A stretch of 64,000 bases of DNA, from contig JAFAKB010000014.1 in assembly GCA_019235885.1 (NCBI GenBank), positions 1 through 64,000 of the forward strand, read 5' to 3'. Below, one piece after another: positions 43,386 to 51,956 of the stretch. The translations under genes and the position numbers were made by a program. This DNA is from Candidatus Eremiobacterota bacterium (GTDB lineage Bacteria; Vulcanimicrobiota; Vulcanimicrobiia; Vulcanimicrobiales; Vulcanimicrobiaceae). Under the pieces are notes generated by a model. The model ran no database searches. It was not told the origin of the DNA and worked only from the letters and a program-made list of their open reading frames with translations. How positions within the stretch are numbered: the stretch's first letter is position 1; each line of letters begins with the position of its first letter.

Positions 43386-44321
43386 ATGGACGTGTTCTCG
43401 CGCATGCTCGTCGCCGTGGACGGCTCCGGTCCTTCGGACGCCGCCGTCCGGCTGTCGCTTCAGATCGGCAGCGGCCCGGAAGGCGCGCTGCGCTTCGTCT
43501 CGGTCTTCGACCCGCACGATGTGGGGGCGCTCGCCGCTGCGCAGCAGGCATGCCGGGATGCGTTGGATGACGCGTGCAGGTCGGCGCGCGAGGGTTCGGC
43601 CGGCGCGAGCGCAACGATGCGCACCGGGAATCCGGTCGACGAGATCCTCGCCGAAGCCGACGGCTGGAACGCCACCTGCGTCGTCGTCGGAACGCACGCG
43701 CGCAGCGGATTGCCGCACGCGTTCTTCGGAAGCTGCGCCGAGGGCGTGTTGCGCTACAGCGCCCGGCCGGTGCTCGTGGCGCGCGACGGAGTGGCCCCGC
43801 GATCCGGGACGTTCGAGCGCGTGCTCTGCGCGTACGACGGTTCGGCCGCCGCGCGCCGCGCGTTCGAAGCCGTCGCCGCGTTCGCCGCCGCGCGCCGCAT
43901 CGAGGTGCATCTGCTCTCGGTCGTTCAGCTCGATAATCTGTACGCGACCGGGTACGAGCGCGACGGCTTCGATCCCGACGGTTCGATTCGCAGTATCTAC
44001 GACGAGGCGCGGCGCGCGCTCAAGGTGCTCGCGGCGGGTCCTGCGTCGAGCGGTGTTTGCGTCGCGCTGCACGTCGGCGGCGGCGCCGACGTAGCGGCAG
44101 TGATCGGCGCCAGCGCGGCCGCGTACCGCTGCGGGCTGATCGCGATGGGAACCCACGGGCGCCGCGGGATCACGCGAGCTCTTCTCGGCAGCACCGCGGA
44201 AAGCGTCATTCGCGGCGGAGCCGCGCCGGTGCTGGCGCTGCACGAGCGTGTCGCTGTGCCGATGCCCAGCCTCGTTCCTGATGTGAAGAACGCAGCCTTC
44301 ACGGAGCTGTCCCAGCGATGA
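43386..44321 (+). CDS. Tandem universal stress protein
   Basis: 311 residues with two UspA domains: MLVAVDGSGPSDAAVRLS and VVGTHARSGLPHAFFGSCAE in the first, VLCAYDGSAAARRAFEAV and AMGTHGRRGITRALLGSTAE in the second. In domain 1 the loop reads GTHARSG instead of GTHGRxG, a mild change in the nucleotide-binding motif. Third member of the local group; the paralogs are clearly diverged, not recent copies. Confidence 0.9.
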   Translation: MDVFSRMLVAVDGSGPSDAAVRLSLQIGSGPEGALRFVSVFDPHDVGALAAAQQACRDALDDACRSAREGSAGASATMRTGNPVDEILAEADGWNATCVVVGTHARSGLPHAFFGSCAEGVLRYSARPVLVARDGVAPRSGTFERVLCAYDGSAAARRAFEAVAAFAAARRIEVHLLSVVQLDNLYATGYERDGFDPDGSIRSIYDEARRALKVLAAGPASSGVCVALHVGGGADVAAVIGASAAAYRCGLIAMGTHGRRGITRALLGSTAESVIRGGAAPVLALHERVAVPMPSLVPDVKNAAFTELSQR

Positions 44322-44363
44322 CTACCTTGAGCGATCGCGCCGGGAGCGTGACGTCGCGCCCGA

Positions 44364-45275
44364 TCAGCTCTGCGCGACCAGGACCGGCTTGAAGTCGTAG
44401 AGTCTTGCTCCGGTCCGCGCGAACGTGGTGAGGCGCTGCATGTGTGCGCGTGCTTCGTTTCCGTCGCCGACGATGACGACGATCGCGGCCGACGAGCGCG
44501 CGATTCCGACCGCGTTGAGCCGCACCGGCACGATCCCTTCCACGGGGTGCCGAAGCGTGAAGTGCAGGGCCGCGTCTTGCGGATCGTACAGTGTTCGACG
44601 GTTCCAATGGAACATGAACCGTTCGTCGCCGGCGAACCGTCTGAATACCGAAAAGGCGCCCGTTTCGCCGCGCGCCATCTGCATGCGCAACGCGCCGCAC
44701 GCGAACGCCGCGAGATCGTCCCAGTCGTCGAAGCGGCTCCCTACGGACGGGTCGGCGAAGGTCCAGTCGACGATCGACCTCCCGGACGCGCTCGCGCCGG
44801 AGCGGATCCCCAGCAGGCGGCGCCACGTCTCGGTGGAGGCAAGAGTCGCGAGTCCGCCGTCGAGCACGGCGAGCGCGCATGCGTCCGCGCCGAGCATCAG
44901 CGCGTCGAGGGCTTCACGCTGCTCGGCGCAGGTGCGCCCGCTCGGGGGCTCGAGGAGCGCGAGAAGAAACGTCCGCTCCGTTTCGGTCATCCGGAATACG
45001 TCGGCGATCGCGTTGGCGAAGCGAGGTGAGACGTGGTGCGCCGTGCCCAGCTCGAAGGCGGTGTACCAGCCGACCGAGACGTCGGCCAGCTCCGCCACTT
45101 CCTCGCGTCGCAAACCGCGCACGCGTCGCAGACCGCGCGACGGTAGCCCGACGTCTCCGGGCCTCAGGCGGCTACGGCACGCGCGCAGAAAACGGCCCAG
45201 CTCCTCACGTCTCCAATCATCGTGCGCCGATTCGGGGCTGCACCGCGAACCGTCGAGATCGAGTTCCCACGCCAT
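44364..45275 (-). CDS. MmyB-like helix-turn-helix regulator
   Basis: A 303-residue regulator. The N-terminal helix-turn-helix (about 25-100) contains RVRGLRREEVAELADVSVGW and YTAFELG, the XRE-like form found in MmyB-type regulators; the remainder is a PAS-like ligand-binding domain (MmyB_LBD) with FRRFAGDERFMFHWNRRTLY and FTLRHPVEGIVPVRL. Such domains can bind fatty-acid-like ligands. The last residues VLVAQS are nearly repeated at the right edge of the window. Three phased motif copies lie upstream of its start. Confidence 0.88.
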   Translation of the reverse strand: MAWELDLDGSRCSPESAHDDWRREELGRFLRACRSRLRPGDVGLPSRGLRRVRGLRREEVAELADVSVGWYTAFELGTAHHVSPRFANAIADVFRMTETERTFLLALLEPPSGRTCAEQREALDALMLGADACALAVLDGGLATLASTETWRRLLGIRSGASASGRSIVDWTFADPSVGSRFDDWDDLAAFACGALRMQMARGETGAFSVFRRFAGDERFMFHWNRRTLYDPQDAALHFTLRHPVEGIVPVRLNAVGIARSSAAIVVIVGDGNEARAHMQRLTTFARTGARLYDFKPVLVAQS

Positions 45276-45297
45276 GCCGGAAGCGTAGGAGCTAGGT

Positions 45298-45346
45298 GAG
45301 AACGCGCTGCGAACGCCCGGTGCACGACGGCTCCGTCCGCGTTCAC
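45298..45346. promoter_or_regulatory. Phased heptamers upstream of the MmyB-like regulator
   Basis: GAGAACG (45298), GCGAACG (45309) and GTGCACG (45320) follow each other at 11-base intervals; an inverted CGTTCAC is at 45340. The block starts 23 bases upstream of the regulator's ATG, the same distance as for the usp genes at 42987 and 43386 and for xfp. Confidence 0.5.
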
Positions 45347-45386
45347 GGGCGGCGGGCGAGCGACCGCCCGCCGCAGCGCCTTCGGA

Positions 45387-45956
45387 CTAGTTGTAGAATA
45401 CCGGCTGGTAATCGTACGGGTAGAGCGGGTAGTCCCAGCCGATGCTGTCGTCCCGAACGGCATCGCGGGAGCGCCGGAACACGATGCCGCCCATCCGGCC
45501 CATCGTCGTGTCGACCGGCGAGGTCCAGTCCTCGGAAACCTCGGCCAGCACCGCCGACTGACCCGCTGCCATCGTAAAGCCCGCCTGCCGCGCAAACTCC
45601 TCGTGCTCGTCGGCCTTGACCACGTCCGCCGTGCCGCCGATCAGCGCGCCCGTCGCGGCACCGACCCCGGCACCGGCCGCAGCGGTCGCGCCGGCGGCCG
45701 CGGCGGTCGCGCCGGCGGCAGCGCCGACGGGCCCCGCGAGCGCGCCGAGCAGCGCGCCGAGCCCGATGCCGGCCGCGGTCCGCAGCCCCGGATATGTCTC
45801 CTTCGTCGCCACGTCGATCAAACCGTACTTGTCCCGATGGATGACGGCCGCGCCGTGAACGGTGATGTCGCCTCGGTCGTTGAGCTTCCACAGCTCATGG
45901 AGCCCGTCGAACGCCTTTGCGTCGGACTCGAACGTGATCGCGATGTAGTTTTCCAT
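45387..45956 (-). CDS. DUF1269-like membrane-associated protein
   Basis: A 189-residue protein with YIAITFESDAKAFDGLHELW at the start and an Ala/Gly-rich hydrophobic hairpin (about 60-110, GIGLGALLGALAGPVGAAAG and following) typical of DUF1269 proteins, then an acidic C-terminal domain with SAVLAEVSEDW. These are thought to sit in membranes and appear under stress; biochemical role unknown. Confidence 0.75.
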   Translation of the reverse strand: MENYIAITFESDAKAFDGLHELWKLNDRGDITVHGAAVIHRDKYGLIDVATKETYPGLRTAAGIGLGALLGALAGPVGAAAGATAAAAGATAAAGAGVGAATGALIGGTADVVKADEHEEFARQAGFTMAAGQSAVLAEVSEDWTSPVDTTMGRMGGIVFRRSRDAVRDDSIGWDYPLYPYDYQPVFYN

Positions 45957-46107
45957 TGTCCTTTCCCTCGGGTGAAACCGATGCGCCGATCATACGCGGC
46001 TCGCGGGCGCGGTTCCATCTAGTGACAGTGGATGGAAGCGCGAGCGTGCGCGTGAGAGACTGGTGGCGGAGGCACTGGCCTCTTGGAAACCACGAAGGGA
46101 GAATACC

Positions 46108-46488
46108 GTGAGCACCGTGATCGACGACCGGCTGCAGCATGCGCGCGCGCAAGCCCAGCAGCCCCACGAGAAGCTCGAGGCCGCTCGCCACAAGACGGTC
46201 GAACAGATGCGCGCCGACCTGTCCGCCGCCAGCACCAAGGCCCACGAGCTCAGCACGTCGGTAAGAGCGATGGCGGAAGCCGACCGAACCGAAGCCAAGG
46301 ACAAGCTCCTTGCGGCGGCCGACTCGCTGCGGGACGCCGCCGAGACCGCGCGGACGGCCGCGGACGAGAAGCGCGAGGAAACGAAAGCAGGCGCCCAGGC
46401 AGCGCTCGGCAAGGCACGCGAAGCGCTGCACAAACTGAGCGAGACGATTGCCGCCCAGCGCCGCGAGGCGAAGGCGGAGAAGGTCTAG
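46108..46488 (+). CDS. Alpha-helical Ala/Glu/Lys-rich small protein
   Basis: A 126-residue, almost wholly helical, highly charged protein (AARHKTVEQMRADLSAASTK, AKDKLLAAADSLRDAAETA) with no hydrophobic core, like LEA or apolipoprotein-type stress proteins. GTG 46108 follows AGGGAG. It lies just upstream of an HdeD-like gene (four bases between stop and start) and is probably co-transcribed. No specific family assigned. Confidence 0.65.
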   Translation: MSTVIDDRLQHARAQAQQPHEKLEAARHKTVEQMRADLSAASTKAHELSTSVRAMAEADRTEAKDKLLAAADSLRDAAETARTAADEKREETKAGAQAALGKAREALHKLSETIAAQRREAKAEKV

Positions 46489-46492
46489 CCGG

Positions 46493-47059
46493 GTGAACGC
46501 GATGCTAGAAACGATCTCGAGCCGCTGGTGGCTCATGCTCGTGCGCGGGATCGCCGGGGTCCTGTTCGCGATCGCGGCGGTGATATGGCCGCAGATCACG
46601 CTGCCCGTGCTGACCACGCTGTTCGGCGTCTATGCCCTCGTCGACGGCGTGTTCGCCCTAGCTGCTGCGACCAGTCCGTTGGCAGCCGGCCGCTGGTGGG
46701 CGCTGCTGATCGAAGGGATCCTCGGCATCGTCGTCGCGTTCCTCGTCTTCACGGAACCGGCGATGAGCCAAGCGGCGTTCGTCATCGCCGTCGGCCTCTG
46801 GTCGCTGTTCACCGGAGTCCTCGAGATCATCGCCGGGATCCAGCTGCGCGACATCGTCGAGAACGAGTGGATGTACGTGGTCGCCGGGATCGTTTCGATC
46901 CTGTTCGGCGTCCTGGTGCTGCGGTACCCGGTAGCAGGGGCGATCGGCGTGGTGTGGCTCTTCGCCGGCTATGCCTTCATCTTCGGAGTGCTCGCAATCG
47001 CGTTGAGCTATCGGCTGCAGCAGTTGCACAGCAAACTGCAACAAGCTCACCCCGCGTAG
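46493..47059 (+). CDS. HdeD-family membrane protein
   Basis: 188 residues with six membrane helices, including WLMLVRGIAGVLFAIAAVIW, TTLFGVYALVDGVFALAA and AGIVSILFGVLVLRYPVAGA, the repeated pattern of the HdeD (acid-resistance) family. GTG 46493 has GGAGAAGG at a suitable distance; ATG 46502 is an alternative. The C-terminal tail is basic and polar. Role in the bacterial envelope under stress is inferred from the family. Confidence 0.85.
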   Translation: MNAMLETISSRWWLMLVRGIAGVLFAIAAVIWPQITLPVLTTLFGVYALVDGVFALAAATSPLAAGRWWALLIEGILGIVVAFLVFTEPAMSQAAFVIAVGLWSLFTGVLEIIAGIQLRDIVENEWMYVVAGIVSILFGVLVLRYPVAGAIGVVWLFAGYAFIFGVLAIALSYRLQQLHSKLQQAHPA

Positions 47060-47087
47060 CTCAAGCTTCGGCGACGGACGGCGCTCA

Positions 47088-47111
47088 GCGTCCCGGCGAA
47101 AGCCGGGACGC
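47088..47111. terminator. Strong hairpin between convergent genes
   Basis: Perfect 10-base arms GCGTCCCGGC and GCCGGGACGC with a GAAA tetraloop, between the HdeD-like stop (47059) and the toxin stop (47133). No T-tract. It may be a Rho-independent-like roadblock or a REP-type element shared by both transcripts. Confidence 0.5.
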
Positions 47112-47132
47112 CTCAGCGTGGTCCGGAGAGAC

Positions 47133-47570
47133 CTACCGCTTGCGGCGACGAGCGCGAACCGGCGCCGGCGGATCGGGCGCGCGCAGCGCGGCTTCTGCTT
47201 GTTGCGCCGCGACCAGCCCGTCGAAAGCGTCGCGCCGGTCGCGCACACGTTTTGTCATCGGTTCCGACCGGGTGGCGTGCGGCATCACGCTCACCACGAT
47301 CACCTGCTGGTGTAGGTCGACCGCGTAGTAGAGCCGATCGCCGCCGGAGATCTCGTACTCCCAAAAGGGCTTGTTGTGCTTGCCCTTCAGCGGGAATTGC
47401 CGCGTCCCGTAGACGTCGAGCGGGTGCTCTGAGAGCCGCTCGTATACGCCCTTCATCGCCTTCGGCAACTTCCGAACGAAGGTGTCCCACTCGCCCTTCG
47501 CTGCGGCCGACGACGCGACGAGACGGTATCGTCCGGTGCGCCAGCCGCGAAGCGGTTCGATCGGAATCAC
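47133..47570 (-). CDS. RelE/ParE-like toxin
   Basis: A 145-residue protein. SAAAKGEWDTFVRKLPKAMK, YERLSEHPLDVYGTRQFPLK and FWEYEISGGDRLYYAVDL follow the RelE/ParE order of two helices and an antiparallel sheet, with the last strand VIVVSVMPHATR. A basic tail follows. GTG start three bases after the upstream antitoxin stop. RelE-type toxins cleave mRNA in the ribosome, ParE-type hit gyrase; which one applies is not clear. Confidence 0.75.
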   Translation of the reverse strand: MIPIEPLRGWRTGRYRLVASSAAAKGEWDTFVRKLPKAMKGVYERLSEHPLDVYGTRQFPLKGKHNKPFWEYEISGGDRLYYAVDLHQQVIVVSVMPHATRSEPMTKRVRDRRDAFDGLVAAQQAEAALRAPDPPAPVRARRRKR

Positions 47571-47573
47571 GGA

Positions 47574-48053
47574 CTACGGCTGACCTTCCAGCAAGATCGA
47601 TCGCTCGCGTTCGAGCCGTTCGCGCAGCTCACGGTCCCGCAGGACCATCGCACTGCGGCGCCACTGCTCGACGACGTCTGTTACGTCGGATGCCGGCCGG
47701 TCACCGCCCACAACGCGGTCGTACGCGTCCTGCAGCTCCGCGAGGAAGTCGACCAAATCATCGTTATCGAACTCCCGCGCCCACTCCAGTTCGAGCGGGT
47801 ACGCGATCTGAGTACGCTCATCGTCGGGGCGATCGAGGCGAGTAACGACGTAGCGCGCAGCGCCGACTAGCAGCTTCGCGAGCTCATAGGTCGCGAACAT
47901 CCGTCGCGCCAGCGCATGGTTCACCAGCGCGATGTCGTCCTTCTGCTCGCGACGGATCACCACCGGGCGCTCGCTCGCCGTATCCAGCACGTCCTTCGTG
48001 CGCTTTTGGAGGTCGGTCGTCGACCGGATCTCCCCATCCAAAACCAGTGGCAT
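47574..48053 (-). CDS. Phd-like antitoxin with C-terminal extension
   Basis: A 159-residue partner of the RelE-like toxin. The N-terminus (GEIRSTTDLQKRTKDVLDTA and PVVIRREQKDDIALVNHALA) looks like a Phd/YefM DNA-binding and dimerisation domain. A long helical extension (from about 60) would wrap the toxin. ATG 48053 is preceded by AGGGAG; the ATG two codons upstream sits too close to it. Antitoxin first, toxin second, as usual. Confidence 0.75.
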   Translation of the reverse strand: MPLVLDGEIRSTTDLQKRTKDVLDTASERPVVIRREQKDDIALVNHALARRMFATYELAKLLVGAARYVVTRLDRPDDERTQIAYPLELEWAREFDNDDLVDFLAELQDAYDRVVGGDRPASDVTDVVEQWRRSAMVLRDRELRERLERERSILLEGQP

Positions 48054-48401
48054 GCGCATCTCCCTACGGCTATAGACGTGGATATACCTCCATATGGTTC
48101 CACGCTTTAGCGTAGATCGGCGCCGCGACCGCGAAAGCTTAATCAAGCCCTCCGGTCGCCATCGGAACGGCTACCTTAATAGCCAATACAGGCCCTTGCG
48201 TCATCGGCGCCGAACGGCGGCGAGCAACACCTATATGAGCAAAGACATGCCGGTTCTTTTTGAAGGCCGGCTGGCTATTCGCATATGCGAATCGAAGAGT
48301 GGCAACACGACTGCCGACGTTGTCATGTCGTTTATGCAGATGCTTCATCCCATGACGCATATCGGCAAAGCCACCGCAGCCCCCCCACGACCAAAGGAAC
48401 T
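48054..48401. other. Gene-free, less GC-rich interval
   Basis: Upstream of the antitoxin and downstream of the AlbA_2 gene. AT-rich patches (around 48073-48096) could hold the antitoxin promoter. I see no coding region I can support; the short frames on both strands have no family features. Confidence 0.4.
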
Positions 48402-49937
48402 TCAATCAGGCAGCTGACTGACGCCGGACGTGCTGAGCAAGAGCTTGTCTTTCGGCGCTGTAGCTCGAATGCGATCCGCCAAGCCAAACTGATCCAGGAA
48501 GCCAAAGAGCTTTTGTTCAGAAAAATGGTAATCGTCCACGAACTCCTCAGAAACCCAGAGCAGCCGGCGGCCATCGTTCAGATCGATTGCGAACACGAAG
48601 CAGCCTCGATTGAAATCCTCGCGCGGTGCCGATACCGGGGCTAGTAATGTGTCCCGCATGTACGCTCGAAGTGAGGTCAATGTCGCTGTATCGGCGTCGG
48701 GCTCAACTGTCGCTTCTTCGTCAGAGGAAAAGGGAACGTCTCGGGCAGCGTAGCCGAAGAATGAATAGATTTGTGTTGCTAGTCTGAACGCTAGATTCCG
48801 GCAGAGGATAGGGCGCCCGAGCTCGAACGGCTCGAGCATCGTCATGCCAACGCTGGTTTGATCTAAAAGATCATGTGCGCTGGCGATTTGCGCATTATAC
48901 CAAATGCTTCCACCCTCACCTAGAGGAAGCCTCAGCTTTGTATCGTTCGCTACTACGACAGGAACTAACAATACCTTAGTTGGTCGAGCGCATGCCGCCA
49001 GATCTGCCAGCATATATGCAAAACTGACGCAGTATTCGACAAGCGCGTTCGGATAGAGCCGTGGAGCGACCATGAAGTCTCTCTCATCTTGCGTCCAGCA
49101 GAGAATCTCATCTACCAACTTCACGAAGACGAGATCCCCCGACGGCGTGATTGTAGTCAAACTAGCCGAACCATAAGGCTGCTCCCATACGCCACGCCGC
49201 TGAACCACATCAAACCCGGGATGCGCTACAAGCCATCCGCCATTGCGATAATACAGCGGTTCTCGAAAAGCGCGCATCGCGTCGTCTTCCGAAATCGAAT
49301 CGTAATTGCCATCGTTTGCGGAGATCAATGCGAGCGTTGGCTCGCCGCGACCTTTGATTCTGCCCACTGTTTCATCGAGAAAACCTTTTGCGCCTTGGGA
49401 AATTTCCGTTCTCCCTAGTGTGCTTTCAATGACTGCTTTGGGGGTCTGATAGGGAGCGAACTCGGCTACTTCGTGCTTGTCGCGAAATGCTTGTTCAATT
49501 TCCTCATAACGCATCCGTTCAGACGTTGCATCATAGCGATTATAAAAGTCTGTTTTCTTGTCGGCCGAAATCATATGGGGCGGATTCTGTGGCGCGATCC
49601 GAGTAATGACCAGGTCCTTGCCGTCTACCGTTAACGGGACGACTTCAAAAACTGGACGTGGCGTAAGCCCATCACGGAGGCGTTGACGAACGCTGTCTGC
49701 GACATCGTGGACTCGATCGACGTGCCTGATACCGGACGCAGCATGGCTGTCGTCCTCCTCAACGCCGATGAGAATGAAACCACCGCCGAAGTTCGCCATT
49801 GCGCACGCAGCTTTTAGTAGATCGGTATCGACAGTAGCCTTATATTCGAGGGCGTTTTCCTCAGCGACGCGGCGCGTGATTAGCTCGCGGATGTCGTCTG
49901 CCGTTACATCGCGTGCGAAAGCGCGATCTGTAATCAC
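48402..49937 (-). CDS. AlbA_2 (Schlafen-like) domain protein, probable defence or island gene
   Basis: 511 residues. The N-terminal domain has AEENALEYKATVDTDLLKAA and CAMANFGGGFILIGVEEDD, then VVPLTVDGKDLVITRIAP and the end of the domain near NRYDATSERMRYEEI: the AlbA_2 fold (formerly AAA_4), which binds nucleic acid. The C-terminal 350 residues are unfamiliar. GTG 49937 follows GGAG. The gene is markedly less GC-rich than the surrounding chromosome and diverges from an Mrr_N-type putative nuclease; together they look acquired. Confidence 0.8.
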   Translation of the reverse strand: MITDRAFARDVTADDIRELITRRVAEENALEYKATVDTDLLKAACAMANFGGGFILIGVEEDDSHAASGIRHVDRVHDVADSVRQRLRDGLTPRPVFEVVPLTVDGKDLVITRIAPQNPPHMISADKKTDFYNRYDATSERMRYEEIEQAFRDKHEVAEFAPYQTPKAVIESTLGRTEISQGAKGFLDETVGRIKGRGEPTLALISANDGNYDSISEDDAMRAFREPLYYRNGGWLVAHPGFDVVQRRGVWEQPYGSASLTTITPSGDLVFVKLVDEILCWTQDERDFMVAPRLYPNALVEYCVSFAYMLADLAACARPTKVLLVPVVVANDTKLRLPLGEGGSIWYNAQIASAHDLLDQTSVGMTMLEPFELGRPILCRNLAFRLATQIYSFFGYAARDVPFSSDEEATVEPDADTATLTSLRAYMRDTLLAPVSAPREDFNRGCFVFAIDLNDGRRLLWVSEEFVDDYHFSEQKLFGFLDQFGLADRIRATAPKDKLLLSTSGVSQLPD

Positions 49938-50040
49938 GTACGTGTCTCCTTGCGGTCGCCCGTGTCGATGCCAATGGTGCGCAGCTCGCCGAGTCGCCGA
50001 CAATATCGAACGCTTGTTCGCTTCTGGGCGGGGTGTTCCC

Positions 50041-50061
50041 CTGATCGTGGGGCGTGATCAG
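50041..50061. promoter_or_regulatory. Inverted repeat in the divergent island promoter
   Basis: CTGATC and GATCAG are separated by nine bases in the 147-base gap between the two divergent island genes. It could be an operator; support is weak. Confidence 0.25.
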
Positions 50062-50084
50062 CGTGAGACCGAAATGGCAGACTC

Positions 50085-51056
50085 ATGGCCGTTCCCAAGT
50101 TTGACGCTCTCATGTCGCCTTTGCTCCAGGTCGCGGCCGATGGCAAAGAGCATCGTCTTAACGATATCGTGCCGCTAATCGCCGACGAGCTGAACCTTTC
50201 GCAAGCCGATCGCACTGAGCAAATGCAATCCGGTCAACCACGATTTCGCAATCGCGTGTATTGGGCGAAGCTCTACTTGAGCCAGGCAGGGGCTATCGAC
50301 ACCATCCGCCCGGGCGTGTTCGTCATTACTGATCGTGGGCGGACTCTTCTTTCGAATGGATCAGATCGAGTCACCGTGGACGACTTGAACGCCTTCCCGG
50401 AGTTTCGGGCATTCCGTGCGAAAGTAGGGACGGGTACGCATAGGGTACGCAGAGTCGACAAAGATGTTGCCGTTGCAGTTCCTGAGGACAGCGTCGATGA
50501 GCAAGAAGACGAATCAACCACACGGACTGAAGTTCGTGAGTCTCATCAGATCCAAGCGTTGCTTGCTGAAATCGGTTACAGAATGGGCATGCAGATTTGG
50601 TTGCCGAAGGGCGATCGTGCAGCCGTGCTAGGCGAATGGCCAGGCGATCATGCTGAGCCCGTGGAGCGTCTGCCGTTAAACTACGACGAAGTGACGTTGA
50701 GGACCATCGAGCAGATCGATGTACTATGGCTAAAGGGCAGAGCAATCCGGCGCGCATTCGAGGTCGAGCACACGACCGCCGTATATTCGGGCATTCTTCG
50801 AATGGCTGACCTGTTAGCGCTGCAACCCAACATGGATATTAAACTTCATATAGTGGCTCCTATCGCCCGGAAAAGTAAAGTCTTTCAGGAATTGCGTCGG
50901 CCAGTATTCTCGCTTCTTGAGCGCGGGCCACTATCGGAGTATTGCACCTTTCTTTCGTATGATAGTGTCCGTGACTTGCGAGAGCAGCCGCTATTAGCTC
51001 ATCTGAATGACGCGGTGCTGGACGAGTATGCTCAGGAAGCGGAGGAATCGCTTTGA
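50085..51056 (+). CDS. Mrr_N winged-helix protein with PD-(D/E)xK-like C-terminus
   Basis: 323 residues. The N-terminal 95 residues match the Mrr N-terminal domain: LMSPLLQVAADGKEHRLNDI, RFRNRVYWAKLYLSQAGAID and RPGVFVITDRGRTLL. An acidic linker follows, then a domain with EQIDVLWLKG and RRAFEVEHTTAVYSG, an E-x-E strand next to an Asp that fits a restriction-endonuclease-like fold, and RMADLLALQPNMDI. Likely a DNA nuclease or DNA-binding partner of the divergent AlbA_2 gene. Base use is unlike the neighbouring housekeeping genes. No methylase gene is nearby, so a classical restriction-modification pair is not indicated. Confidence 0.78.
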   Translation: MAVPKFDALMSPLLQVAADGKEHRLNDIVPLIADELNLSQADRTEQMQSGQPRFRNRVYWAKLYLSQAGAIDTIRPGVFVITDRGRTLLSNGSDRVTVDDLNAFPEFRAFRAKVGTGTHRVRRVDKDVAVAVPEDSVDEQEDESTTRTEVRESHQIQALLAEIGYRMGMQIWLPKGDRAAVLGEWPGDHAEPVERLPLNYDEVTLRTIEQIDVLWLKGRAIRRAFEVEHTTAVYSGILRMADLLALQPNMDIKLHIVAPIARKSKVFQELRRPVFSLLERGPLSEYCTFLSYDSVRDLREQPLLAHLNDAVLDEYAQEAEESL

Positions 51057-51224
51057 TTTTTCGCCCGAGCCAACTCGCCGTTGAGGATGGGATCCTAGCC
51101 GCGTCCGTCGACGCGCGCACGGCTGCAATTTATCGATCGCCTTAGCCGCAGTAGTTTGGCTCCTTTAACCACCGGCTTGGTTCAGGCTTTTGCCAAAGCG
51201 CCACGGTTGTAGTAATCTGTCGGC

Positions 51225-51434
51225 ATGGCCAGAGGTCCCATCGACGATCACAGTAGCTCAGCGATTTGTGATGCCGCGCAGCGGCGACAACGACGCACGC
51301 ACCTTCGTAAACTCGTCGATTTGACGCAGCGATACGGATTATACGAACGTGATGAAGAGGCGATGCAGAGTCTCGCGAGAATTCGAAACGCTGATCGGCG
51401 CGGAATGGAATCGGAGACCAAAGAAGAACCGTGA
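51225..51434 (+). CDS. Small basic hypothetical protein
   Basis: 69 residues, basic and helical (AAQRRQRRTHLRKLVDLTQR then EEAMQSLARIRNADRR). It lies on the island side of the XRE gene in less GC-rich DNA. The composition is protein-like but there is no recognised domain and no clear ribosome-binding site. Positions 51057-51224 hold no other feature I can support. Confidence 0.4.
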   Translation: MARGPIDDHSSSAICDAAQRRQRRTHLRKLVDLTQRYGLYERDEEAMQSLARIRNADRRGMESETKEEP

Positions 51435-51584
51435 ACGATGGAGCGGGAGCGGCCGGGACCCACTTGGACGGGTTCGAATCTTGTTGGGACTCTTTGCGCT
51501 GCTGTAGCCTCCTAACGGGAAGAACTCCGCTGTTCGAAGAGCCGAAGGTGCAGACGAGCGTGCGCCGGCGAGCGCACGGGGGCG

Positions 51585-51956
51585 TCAATCTGATTCCGCT
51601 GCCTGTCGTGACGGGCGGCGGCCGCTGGCATCACAGGCCCTACTGCGGCTTTGATGATGACGCCGTGGCACGCAGGCTTGTGTGGAGCAGCTGTGGTCGC
51701 CGCATACGAGCTGGCAAAGAGGCACGCCGAGGGCTGCTGCGAGCGCCGGTAGGACGCGCTTGTCGGCAGGTTTTCCGGATTCGAGCTGTCGGATCGTGCC
51801 GGCGAGGACGTTGGCTTCTCTTGCCAGATCGTAGATGCTGTAGCCGCGTGCGATGCGAAGACGGAAGATCCGCGCCGATAGCGCCTCTACTGGTGCGACT
51901 CTGCGGTGGCCGTTCCAACGAATCGGCTTGGGTGGCGGCGAATGCTTCGTAATCAT
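51585..51956 (-). CDS. XRE-family helix-turn-helix regulator
   Basis: 123 residues. The helix-turn-helix is RIFRLRIARGYSIYDLAREA and TIRQLESGKPADKRVLPALA, a clear Cro/C1-type domain ending in LGVPLCQLVCG; the C-terminal tail is Arg/Ser/Ala-rich and of low complexity. The ATG 51956 overlaps the upstream stop (ATGA), so it is coupled to the preceding small gene. Located behind a promoter with a LexA-type box. Confidence 0.75.
   Translation of the reverse strand: MITKHSPPPKPIRWNGHRRVAPVEALSARIFRLRIARGYSIYDLAREANVLAGTIRQLESGKPADKRVLPALAAALGVPLCQLVCGDHSCSTQACVPRRHHQSRSRACDASGRRPSRQAAESD

Noticed and set aside
48139-48405. 88-codon minus-strand frame before the AlbA_2 gene
   Set aside because: Odd composition, no ribosome-binding site and no family features; it lies in the intergenic interval.
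51460-51490. GGTTCGAATC, like a tRNA T-loop
   Set aside because: The flanking bases do not pair as a T-stem and no acceptor or anticodon arm can be drawn around it, so it is not a tRNA gene. A remnant attachment site is possible but unsupported.
51431-51952. 173-codon plus-strand frame opposite the XRE gene
   Set aside because: Overlaps the clear helix-turn-helix gene on the other strand and reads as a Arg/Cys/Trp-rich shadow.
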